Shown: positions 5,021-11,230, numbered from the stretch's first letter. The stretch: 12,906 bases of DNA from Pirellulales bacterium (GCA_030607895.1 JAUWJC010000055.1:1-12906); one strand, 5' to 3'. Notes: generated by a model not told the origin, from the sequence alone. Translations and numbers: made by a program.

Positions 5021-6673
5021 CTACGCGCCGGGGAATGTCACCGCCCGCTGCTGGCTGTCCTTGCACTCGATAACAAGGTGTTCTGGCGGAACTCCTTTGG
5101 CGCCAAGGACTTGCACGGTCATGGTGCCCTCGGTCTCGAGTCTGGCCAACTCGTGTCGCTTCTTGTTGTTGAGGAAAGCGGCCACCTCGCTGGCCACGGT
5201 GATGGTAACCTGGCTCATTTGTGGGCGTTGGCTGGCCAGCATTAGCAGGCGGACGACTTCAATAGCCATACTTTCGGGGGTTTTCACGACGCCGGACCCG
5301 CCACAGGAAGGGCAATCGGTGAAGGCGCTTCGCTTTAGGCTGGGGCGAATTCGTTGTCGAGTCATCTCGATCAGGCCGAAGGGGCTGGTCCGGAGTATCT
5401 TGGTTCGTGCCCGATCGCGACGCATGGCATCGCGCAACGCGTGTTCCACGCTTCGGCGGTGCCTTTCCTTTCGCATGTCGATGAAGTCGTTGACCAGCAC
5501 GCCGCCCAAGTCGCGGAGCCTGATTTGCCGGGCGATTTCATTGGCGGCCAGGAGGTTCATTTGATAGGCGGTTTCTTCGGCCGAGTCTTCGGCTCGAAAC
5601 CTGCCGCTGTTGACATCGATGGCCACCAGGGCCTCGGTCTGATCGATCACTATGGAACCACCCGACTTGAGCGGCACTTCGCGCCGGTGTATTTTGGCGA
5701 TTTCCTCGTCCAGCTTGTACTTATGGAAGAGTGGTTCTTTTCCTTCGTACATTTGCAGCCGGTTTACATAGCGGGGCATCACAAGCTGCAGGAACTCCCT
5801 CGCCCGCTCGTAGGCCGACGGCTCGTCGATGTAAATGGTATCTACATCGCCGGTGAAGATATCGCGAATGGTGCGGATGATCATATCGCTTTCTTCGTAG
5901 ATGTCGATCGGTGCCGCCATTTTTTTGATCCGGCGGACGATCACCTTCCAGAGGCGCAGCAGGTAGGCCAAATCGCGGGAGAGTTCCTTCTTGGTTCGGT
6001 CGGTTCCGGCGGTGCGAACGATGAACCCGATGCCTTTGGGCGGGTTGAGTTCCAGCATTACGTCGCGGAGCCGGCGGCGGACTTCGTCGTCGTCGATTTT
6101 TCGGGAGACACCCACCCGACCCAGCGCCGGCATCAACACGAGGTATCGGCCGGGAATGCTGATGTAGGTGGACAGCGTTGGGCCCTTGGTGCCGATGCCT
6201 TCCTTGATTACCTGGACCAGCACTTCATCGCCGCGGCGGAGGATATCCTGGATGGGCGGCTTGACGCGGGGGCGGGTGCCGTAACGGGGTGGGCGACGGC
6301 CGGGCGGCCGGGTGGCCGGCGACTGGTCGCCGGGTGCGTCATCCGCCGCATCGGACCGGTCTGTCGGGGAGCTGCTTCCACCGCGCCCGGAGTTGCCCGT
6401 CTCGATTAGCTTCCGCGGGTCGAAGCCTCCCTGTCGGAAGTATTGCGGCTCGATGTCGCTGACGTGCAGGAACCCGTTGCGGCCCACGCCGAAATCGACA
6501 AAGGCCGCTTGGATACTGGGTTCCAGGTTGACTACTACTCCCTTGTAGATGTTGCCTACATAGTTATCTTGTGCGGTTCGTTCTACATAGAGTTCTTCGA
6601 GAACACCGTCCTCGACGATCGCAATCCGACATTCTTCCGGCTGCGATACATTGATTAGCATTTCCTGCTTCAT
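5021..6673 (-). CDS. rng: Ribonuclease E/G family endoribonuclease
   Basis: This is 550 residues from the ATG at 6671-6673, which gives the typical start MKQEMLINV; a GTG 12 codons earlier is possible but unlikely. RNase E/G cuts single-stranded RNA in rRNA maturation and mRNA decay. The S1 RNA-binding domain (about 25-180) is interrupted at about 91-140 by a hydrophilic Gly/Ser/Pro/Arg-rich linker not present in E. coli RNase E. The catalytic metal ligands are the Asp of AIDVNSGR (353) and of NDFIDM (396). The Zn-link cysteines are in CPSCGGSG (454 and 457). There is no long disordered C-terminal scaffold, so its size is nearer to RNase G than to RNase E. It starts 87 nt after the DUF2344 stop and precedes rplU. 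Confidence 0.94.
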   Translation of the reverse strand: MKQEMLINVSQPEECRIAIVEDGVLEELYVERTAQDNYVGNIYKGVVVNLEPSIQAAFVDFGVGRNGFLHVSDIEPQYFRQGGFDPRKLIETGNSGRGGSSSPTDRSDAADDAPGDQSPATRPPGRRPPRYGTRPRVKPPIQDILRRGDEVLVQVIKEGIGTKGPTLSTYISIPGRYLVLMPALGRVGVSRKIDDDEVRRRLRDVMLELNPPKGIGFIVRTAGTDRTKKELSRDLAYLLRLWKVIVRRIKKMAAPIDIYEESDMIIRTIRDIFTGDVDTIYIDEPSAYERAREFLQLVMPRYVNRLQMYEGKEPLFHKYKLDEEIAKIHRREVPLKSGGSIVIDQTEALVAIDVNSGRFRAEDSAEETAYQMNLLAANEIARQIRLRDLGGVLVNDFIDMRKERHRRSVEHALRDAMRRDRARTKILRTSPFGLIEMTRQRIRPSLKRSAFTDCPSCGGSGVVKTPESMAIEVVRLLMLASQRPQMSQVTITVASEVAAFLNNKKRHELARLETEGTMTVQVLGAKGVPPEHLVIECKDSQQRAVTFPGA

Positions 6674-6760
6674 GTTGTGGCTTTCTTGCTCGGCAAGGAT
6701 GGCGAGCACGCAATCGCTTGAAGCTTCCTGGGCGTTGGTGATGAGACAGAGGAGAGAATT

Positions 6761-7414
6761 TCATGATTGCAACTCCGATTGCAACTCCGATTGCAACTCT
6801 ACGGCGCTGCGAGTGAGACAGACTCCCTCTTGCTCCAGATCGGTCAATTCCAACGCCGCCAGCACGTCGCGTGGTCCGGGGTCCGCCTGTCGCGAAACCC
6901 GAAACCTCATCGATAGTATGCCGTCGGTCAGCGTCAGTTCTTCCAGGGCACCGCGCAGATTGATGGGTGCGGGTTTCCCCGGACGCCGGATCAGGCGGCG
7001 TGGGCCGGCTATCAGCCGGGCCACCCTGTCGGCCACCTCCGCCCGGCGATCCACGGGAATGGGCAACTGGTAAGTAAGGCTGCGAACCTGGGCCTTTTTG
7101 GCCACCGCCGGAAGGACTTCAACAGACTGGATCCTCAGGCCGGTAACGCTCGAAGGCGCCAGCCGGGCAAGAAGCTGCTCGCCCGTGCATGATTCGGCCA
7201 GTTCCAATTCCATAACTTCGTCAAGTCCTTCAATGCCCACTGCCAATGCGGAGGGAAAGCTCATTCGCGGCTTTGGATGAAAGCCCTGGCTCATCCTCAA
7301 TCGCAAGGCGGCGCGGCGGAACATTCGTTCCATGGTTCGCACCAGGTCCCGGTGCCCTATCAGGCGCAGATCTCCCTGTTTGCGAAAGCGAATACGTACT
7401 CGTTGTCGAACCAT
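6761..7414 (-). CDS. TIGR03936/DUF2344 family radical-SAM-associated protein
   Basis: This is 217 residues from the ATG at 7412-7414, which has GGGAGAG 9 nt upstream; a TTG at 7444 would add ten residues. The opening VRIRFRKQGDLRLIGHRDL, then RMFRRAALRLRMSQGFHPKP and SFPSALAVGIEG, is the family signature. Members are usually beside, or fused to, a B12-binding radical-SAM protein (TIGR03960 type) and near RNase E/G and rplU; the function is not established, though a tRNA or rRNA role is often supposed. Here the RNase and rplU neighbours are present but the radical-SAM partner is not: the upstream gene is ptsI. The last 12 residues are three ELQS units created by a DNA repeat, probably a recent extension. 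Confidence 0.88.
   Translation of the reverse strand: MVRQRVRIRFRKQGDLRLIGHRDLVRTMERMFRRAALRLRMSQGFHPKPRMSFPSALAVGIEGLDEVMELELAESCTGEQLLARLAPSSVTGLRIQSVEVLPAVAKKAQVRSLTYQLPIPVDRRAEVADRVARLIAGPRRLIRRPGKPAPINLRGALEELTLTDGILSMRFRVSRQADPGPRDVLAALELTDLEQEGVCLTRSAVELQSELQSELQS
6764..6799. repeat. 12-bp tandem repeat, 3 units, in the coding end of DUF2344 gene
   Basis: Three 12-bp units of TGATTGCAACTC/CGATTGCAACTC encode ELQS three times on the minus strand, directly before the stop codon. Because 12 is a multiple of three the frame is kept, so unit number can change without harm. Confidence 0.93.
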
Positions 7415-7494
7415 CGGTTCGATCTCTCCCGTCACTGCCGTCAATGACGGGAAACCGTTGAATTTGTTTGCTTGTAACCGTTTACTGTTGCCCC

Positions 7495-7522
7495 GACCGC
7501 GACCACCGGTCGCGGCTTTATA
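7495..7522. repeat. Element B half copy
   Basis: GACCGCGACCACCGGTCGCG followed by GCTTTATA matches one arm of element B. The partner arm is missing. It abuts the heptamer array after ptsI. Confidence 0.75.
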
Positions 7523-7571
7523 ACTCTCGACTCTCGACTCTCAACTCTCAACTTTCAACTTTCAACTCTCG
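7523..7571. repeat. Heptamer array ACTCTCR, 7 units
   Basis: The seven units are ACTCTCG, ACTCTCG, ACTCTCA, ACTCTCA, ACTTTCA, ACTTTCA and ACTCTCG. The pairing of neighbouring identical units suggests stepwise duplication. The array ends two bases before the ptsI stop codon, so it forms the start of the ptsI 3' untranslated region. Confidence 0.9.
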
Positions 7572-7573
7572 AC

Positions 7574-9316
7574 TCACTGTGCCAGTTCCGGCACGTGTTT
7601 CTGTAGTTCTCCTTTCAGGTATGCCTTAATGTCTCGGGCGTTTTCCATCGAGCCGATCCGGCTGGCAACCGCTTCGCATTGCTCGATGGTTACGCTGCGA
7701 CAGACCTTTTTGATTTCGGGAATGGCACTAGGTGTTACGCTTAGTTGCCGCAGGCCGAAACCCAACAGCAGCATGGTGTAAATGGGGCTCCCACTCATCT
7801 GGCCGCAGAGGTTGACTGGAATCGGCTTTCGGTTCCCGGCCTTCACCGCAATGGCGATCAGCTTCAACACGGCCGGATCGGCCGAATTGTACAACCCGGC
7901 AACGTCCTTGTTGCTCCGGTCGACCGCCAGCGTGTACTGAATCAGGTCGTTTGTTCCAATACTGATGAAATCGACCTCTTCAACAAAGGGGTCGATCATC
8001 AGCACCGCCGAGGGGACCTCGACCATCATACCGACGGCCAGGTTCCGGTCGAACTTGACCCCATGCTCGTCCAGGTCCTCCATTACGTCGGCCAGGACCA
8101 TCTTGGTTTGGCGTAGTTCGAGAATCGTGGAGACGAGCGGGAACATGACCTGCACCTTCCCTAACACGCTTGCCCGAAGAATCGCCCGTAGCTGCGTGCG
8201 AAACATCGGCAAGTTTCTAAGCGCCAGGCGGATACTGCGCAGCCCGAGGAACGGATTGCGTTCGTCCTCGGGGTCGGGCAGATGGGGGACCTTGTCGGCT
8301 CCCAGGTCGAAGGTGCGAATTGTCACGGGCCGGTCGCCCATGGTTTGGACGACCCGGCAGTAGGCCTCGAAGTGAGCTTCTTCGTCGGGTTCCGTATCCG
8401 CGCCCAGGTAAAGGAACTCGGTACGATACAGCCCGACGCCGTTGGCGCCCCGCGCGATGCAGTGGTCCACTTCGTAAGGGAACTCGATATTGCCGAACAG
8501 TTCGATGCACACACCGTCGGCCGTTTCGGCCGGCAGGTCGCGAAGGGTTTCCAGCCTGGCGGCCAGAGTTCGGGCTTCTTCGACCTCGTGGCGATATCGG
8601 GCGATCGCCTCCTCGTCGGGGTGGAGAACGACAAGCCCTTTGTCCCCGTCGATGATTACCAGGTCGCCGCCCGATACTTCGCTCAAGAACGGGCCGGTTC
8701 CCACAACTGCCGGAATCCCCAATCCCTCGGCCACGATGGCCGTATGGCTGCCCGGCCCACCTACCTCGGTTACAAACCCCTTCACAAACCGGTGATCGAG
8801 GTTGGCCGTTTCGCTGGGTGTAAGGTTATGGGCCAGCACCAAAACAGGCGAGGTCAGGTGCGAGATACCCTCGCGGCGCCGTCCCAACAGGTTGCGCAAC
8901 AGCCGCTTCTCGATATCGAAGATATCGTTTGCCCGCTCGGCCAGGTAGGGACTTTCCAACTTCTGGAAGACCTGGGCATAACGGCGCAACGTGCGGCTGA
9001 CGGCATACTCGGGCGAATAGTGGCGCTGGCGGATCATCTCCTCCAGCTCACAGCGCAATTGCGCGTCATTGAGCATCTGGAAGTGGGCTTCGAAGATCGC
9101 GCCGTACTTGGTACCCAACTCTTGCGATACCATGTCGCGTTTTCGGGCGATTTCCGCGCCGGCGGCGGTAATGGCCCTGCCGAGCCGTTCCAGTTCGTCT
9201 TCCACCGCGTCGCGCGTAACGAAGCGCCGAGGGATGCGGAATCCTTCCGTATCCATCACCAGCACCTCGCCAATGGCCACGCCAGGCGAAACGGCGATAC
9301 CTTGTAGCTCTTGCAT
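7574..9316 (-). CDS. ptsI: PTS enzyme I (phosphoenolpyruvate-protein phosphotransferase)
   Basis: This 580-residue protein has the typical length of EI, which takes phosphate from PEP and passes it to HPr. The N-terminal swivelling domain holds the phospho-histidine H191 in GGPGSHTAIVAE; the common form is GGRTSHTAIxAR, so the residues around the His differ (RT to PG, R to E). The PEP-binding barrel has GLYRTEFL (295-302), IRTFDLGADK (333-342), MVEVPSAVLM (431-440), SIGTNDLIQY (452-461) and the proton-donor Cys504 in NLCGQMSG. All key catalytic residues are present. The ATG at 9314-9316 gives MQELQGIAVSPGVAIGE, the usual start; the ribosome site is weak. It is separated from ptsH by element A copy 4, which starts 40 bp before the start codon. 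No permease is nearby. Confidence 0.97.
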   Translation of the reverse strand: MQELQGIAVSPGVAIGEVLVMDTEGFRIPRRFVTRDAVEDELERLGRAITAAGAEIARKRDMVSQELGTKYGAIFEAHFQMLNDAQLRCELEEMIRQRHYSPEYAVSRTLRRYAQVFQKLESPYLAERANDIFDIEKRLLRNLLGRRREGISHLTSPVLVLAHNLTPSETANLDHRFVKGFVTEVGGPGSHTAIVAEGLGIPAVVGTGPFLSEVSGGDLVIIDGDKGLVVLHPDEEAIARYRHEVEEARTLAARLETLRDLPAETADGVCIELFGNIEFPYEVDHCIARGANGVGLYRTEFLYLGADTEPDEEAHFEAYCRVVQTMGDRPVTIRTFDLGADKVPHLPDPEDERNPFLGLRSIRLALRNLPMFRTQLRAILRASVLGKVQVMFPLVSTILELRQTKMVLADVMEDLDEHGVKFDRNLAVGMMVEVPSAVLMIDPFVEEVDFISIGTNDLIQYTLAVDRSNKDVAGLYNSADPAVLKLIAIAVKAGNRKPIPVNLCGQMSGSPIYTMLLLGFGLRQLSVTPSAIPEIKKVCRSVTIEQCEAVASRIGSMENARDIKAYLKGELQKHVPELAQ

Positions 9317-9356
9317 ATGGGCCGTCGCAATAAACCTGCAACCCGGGTTGTCAAGC

Positions 9357-9526
9357 TATACTCAACGCGGTCAAGAATGGAGGTTTTCGGATTAAGTTGT
9401 CAGTAGTCAGTTATCAGTAGTCAGTCTGAAGACTTGCCAGAGCCGTTGTTTCCAAGCTCTGATAACTGACAACTGATAACTGATAACTTCGTCACAAAAC
9501 CGCAATCCTTGCCCACGTTGAGTATA
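9357..9526 (+). repeat. MITE-like element A, copy 4 (170 bp) between ptsH and ptsI
   Basis: It begins TATACTCAACGCGGTCAAG and ends CCCACGTTGAGTATA. It has four heptamers in the first arm (TTGTCAG, TAGTCAG, TTATCAG, TAGTCAG), then the core with the CAGAGC/GCTCTG stem, then four complementary heptamers (TGATAAC type), then TTCGTCACAAAACCGCAAT. If the outermost TA is a duplicated target, the element proper is TACTCAACG...CGTTGAGTA. It ends seven bases past the HPr stop codon, so the HPr-EI transcript, if continuous, carries it as a long hairpin. Confidence 0.9.
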
Positions 9527-9533
9527 TCAGCTT

Positions 9534-9875
9534 TCAGCTATCAGCGGTGTCTTCCTCGGGACGACTTTGCCCCACCTGTTGTTGTTCCGGCTCTTCCTCT
9601 TCTTCAAAGTTGGTGACGAACAGTTCCACCAGGGCGTCCAGCGCCTGCTCGGCGTCTGCTCCGGTGGCCTCCAGCACCAACTGATCTCCTTCCCAGGCAC
9701 CCAGCGCCGTAAGCTGCAAAGGCGTGCTCTTACCGTCGGCTCGCTGGGAGTCCTTAATCACTTCGACGTGAGAGTCGAACCGGCGGGCGAGATTCATAAA
9801 TAGCGTTGCAGCCCGAAGGTGGAACCCCGCGCTATTGGTTACGGTTACGGTTCGGGTTGCCTTGACTTCGTCCAT
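9534..9875 (-). CDS. ptsH: Phosphocarrier protein HPr with acidic C-terminal tail
   Basis: This is 113 residues, of which about 1-90 are the HPr fold. The active site is NSAGFHLRAATLF with phospho-His19 (standard His15) and Arg21 (standard Arg17); the usual Pro after that Arg is Ala. Ser50, in GKSTPLQL, aligns with the regulatory Ser46 of HPr, but the following MGLM-type hydrophobic patch reads TPLQL. The last 24 residues are an acidic, Gln-rich tail (FEEEEEPEQQQ and beyond) that standard HPr lacks. The ATG at 9873-9875 is one base past the EIIA stop, so the two are probably translationally coupled. The gene likely links EI to the EIIA in a regulatory relay. No HPr kinase is in the window. 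Confidence 0.95.
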   Translation of the reverse strand: MDEVKATRTVTVTNSAGFHLRAATLFMNLARRFDSHVEVIKDSQRADGKSTPLQLTALGAWEGDQLVLEATGADAEQALDALVELFVTNFEEEEEPEQQQVGQSRPEEDTADS

Positions 9876-9876
9876 G

Positions 9877-10353
9877 TTACGATACGAACTGGTTATTGTC
9901 GGCTTCGTCCAAAAGCTGCTGGATATCTTCCACGCTCTTGGCTTGCTTGAGGAATCTGCAGAAGGTATCGTCGCGCAGTTGACGCGAGATATTCTCCAAC
10001 GCCCTCAAGTGGTCACCTGGACGATCGGGTGGGGAAATCAACAGAAAAAGCAATTGCACCTTTTCGCCATCGAGGCTGTTGAAGTCAACACCGTCGCTGC
10101 TGATGGCCACTGTGCCCACCAGGCGGTCCACGCTGGGATGTTTGGTGTGCGGAACGGCCACGCCGCGACCGATGCCGGTGCTACCCAACTCCTCGCGCTT
10201 CAAAATCGCCTTGATGATGCTTTCCTGTTCATCCGCTTCGATGCTTCCGGTGTCCAACCACGCTTGGACCAACTCCCGGATTACCCCTTCTTTGTCCTTG
10301 GCGACGAGTTCCGCGCGGATTGCTTCACGACTTACAAAGTCGGCGAACTTCAT
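9877..10353 (-). CDS. ptsN: PTS EIIA component, fructose/nitrogen (PtsN) type
   Basis: This is 158 residues from the ATG at 10351-10353, which has a strong ribosome site. The EIIA(Ntr/Fru) fold is marked by GIGRGVAVPHTKHPSVDRLVG (phospho-acceptor His69), FLLISPPDRPGDHLRALENIS with the second conserved His (115), and the C-terminal SVEDIQQLL helix. It stands alone with no IIB or IIC domain. With HPr and EI downstream and hpf upstream it suits a regulatory rather than a transport role. PtsN versus the IIA part of a fructose system cannot be settled from sequence alone, so the symbol is provisional. An in-frame GTG at 10416 lies in a palindromic repeat and is rejected. Confidence 0.92.
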   Translation of the reverse strand: MKFADFVSREAIRAELVAKDKEGVIRELVQAWLDTGSIEADEQESIIKAILKREELGSTGIGRGVAVPHTKHPSVDRLVGTVAISSDGVDFNSLDGEKVQLLFLLISPPDRPGDHLRALENISRQLRDDTFCRFLKQAKSVEDIQQLLDEADNNQFVS

Positions 10354-10362
10354 GCACGTGTT

Positions 10363-10369
10363 CTCCTTT
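10363..10369 (-). promoter_or_regulatory. Ribosome binding site of EIIA gene
   Basis: AAAGGAG on the minus strand, 9 nt before the ATG at 10353. It settles the start of the EIIA gene against the upstream GTG. Confidence 0.85.
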
Positions 10370-10402
10370 CGGCTTTTCCTACTTGACTCTTCTCTCTGAA
10401 GA

Positions 10403-10463
10403 TGTAGGGTGGGCACTGCCCACCGACATGCGATATCTTGTGGTGGGCACTGCCCACCCTACA
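10403..10463. repeat. REP-type inverted pair between hpf and EIIA
   Basis: TGTAGGGTGGGCACTGCCCA and two further bases (CC) stand at the left, and the reverse-complement version stands at the right. The arms are 22 bp and differ at one central base, separated by GACATGCGATATCTTGT. Each arm is itself palindromic (GGTGGGCA/TGCCCACC), so one transcript can fold either two small hairpins or one long one. I recall this GGTGGGCA-TGCCCACC motif as a common REP family in planctomycetes and cyanobacteria. Confidence 0.85.
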
Positions 10464-10476
10464 CAAACCATAGTTC

Positions 10477-10830
10477 TTAGGGACCGTCATCCGGCTGGTT
10501 GCTGGATACTCCATGTTGCCGGAGGCCGGAATTCCGATGGCGATCCTGGATCTTCTCTTTGTATTTGCGGAGTTGCTGCTCCAGTTTGTGGATCACGGTG
10601 TCGATCGAGGCCATCAAGTCGTCCGATTGGCAGCTTGCCACGAAATCGTGCTTGTGTTCGGCCGAGACCCTCAAATCCACGTTGGGTGTATCTCGGTGTT
10701 TCAGCTCGACGGTCACCTCGATGGTGGTAAGCCTCTCAAAAAAGCGAGTTAGTTTTTCAACTTTGGCCCTGATTTTCTCCTGGGTGGCCTCACTCAAATG
10801 CCCATGGCGAGCAGAGATCTTTATCTGCAC
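10477..10830 (-). CDS. hpf: Ribosome hibernation promoting factor, short form
   Basis: This is 117 residues starting at a GTG (10828-10830) that encodes MQIKISARHGHLSEATQEKI, the normal HPF opening. The GTG is chosen because AAGGAG stands 7 nt upstream; a longer frame to 10881 adds 17 residues not like the family. The beta-alpha-beta-beta-beta-alpha order is visible, with VELKHRDTPNVDLRVSAEHK and the second helix DDLMASIDTVIHKLEQQLRKYKE. Such proteins bind the 30S decoding centre and shut down idle ribosomes. The C-terminal dimerisation domain of long HPF is absent; a polar tail (DRHRNSGLRQHG and on) takes its place. It is first in the hpf-EIIA-HPr-EI order, like the hpf-ptsN pair of proteobacteria. 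Confidence 0.94.
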   Translation of the reverse strand: MQIKISARHGHLSEATQEKIRAKVEKLTRFFERLTTIEVTVELKHRDTPNVDLRVSAEHKHDFVASCQSDDLMASIDTVIHKLEQQLRKYKEKIQDRHRNSGLRQHGVSSNQPDDGP

Positions 10831-10837
10831 CGAGTTA

Positions 10838-10843
10838 CTCCTT
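10838..10843 (-). promoter_or_regulatory. Ribosome binding site of hpf
   Basis: AAGGAG on the minus strand, 7 nt before the GTG start. It decides the start codon. Confidence 0.85.
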
Positions 10844-10892
10844 GCTATGAACTTTGCTGTGCCGTCGCGTCTTGGCGGCAATCGAATCGTTC

Positions 10893-10921
10893 ATTTTATC
10901 CGAACCATCCCGGGCAGGCAA
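10893..10921 (-). promoter_or_regulatory. Sigma70-like promoter candidate for hpf and the PTS block
   Basis: On the minus strand TTGCCT (10921-10916), a 17-nt spacer and TAAAAT (10898-10893) match the sigma70 consensus in 4 of 6 and 5 of 6 positions with ideal spacing. The predicted start would give a leader of roughly 55 nt before hpf. It is read by eye only. Confidence 0.45.
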
Positions 10922-11038
10922 ACGCAAAGCTTTGGCGGCAGTTCGAAGGAACCGCCCTATCTATCCCAGTTTAGCTTTTTGTCGCCCGAGTGTAAGGGGG
11001 GATAGAGCCCATGAACGGCCTGAACATTCGCCGAACCC

Positions 11039-11194
11039 GTTCGTAGTGCCCCGATTTATCAAGTCATATCCCTGGTTCCCAAGCTCCAGCTTGGGAACCA
11101 AGCCATTCAGCAGCGTGTGGAAAGCCAGCACCGGTTCCCAAGCTGGAGCTTGGGAACCAGGGGAAAAGACCGCATGAATGCGGTCACTACGAAC
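11039..11194. repeat. MITE-like composite element D (156 bp)
   Basis: The ends GTTCGTAGTG (11039-11048) and CACTACGAAC (11185-11194) are perfect 10-bp inverted repeats. Inside are two nearly identical palindromes, TGGTTCCCAAGCT-CC-AGCTT... (11073-11100) and GGTTCCCAAGCT-GG-AGCTT... (11133-11158), both perfect except for the two central bases. A perfect hairpin GACCGCAT-GA-ATGCGGTC (11168-11185) follows. No coding frame is inside. Confidence 0.75.
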
Positions 11195-11230
11195 AGCTTC
11201 CGACGAGTTGGACGAGAATTTGCTGAACGG

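Larger units (their letters stand above)
10831..11230. other. Spacer between the hypothetical gene and hpf
   Basis: It holds the hpf ribosome site, a promoter candidate and element D. The part between promoter and element (10922-11038) shows nothing I can name. No reading frame in the spacer looks like a real protein. Confidence 0.6.

Noticed and set aside
5354..6409. 351-residue plus-strand frame
   Set aside because: Antisense to the RNase E/G gene, which has all catalytic motifs; long antisense frames are expected in GC-rich coding DNA.
6564..6764. 66-residue minus-strand frame starting in the ATGA overlap with the DUF2344 stop
   Set aside because: The overlap looks attractive, but the frame runs into RNase E/G in another phase and is Arg/Cys-rich without a domain.
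8282..9307. 341-residue plus-strand frame
   Set aside because: Exactly antisense to ptsI and without recognisable domains; shadow of the codon bias of ptsI.
10354..10416. Longer EIIA protein from the GTG at 10416
   Set aside because: The extra 21 residues come from the REP pair, and the internal ATG has a strong ribosome site.
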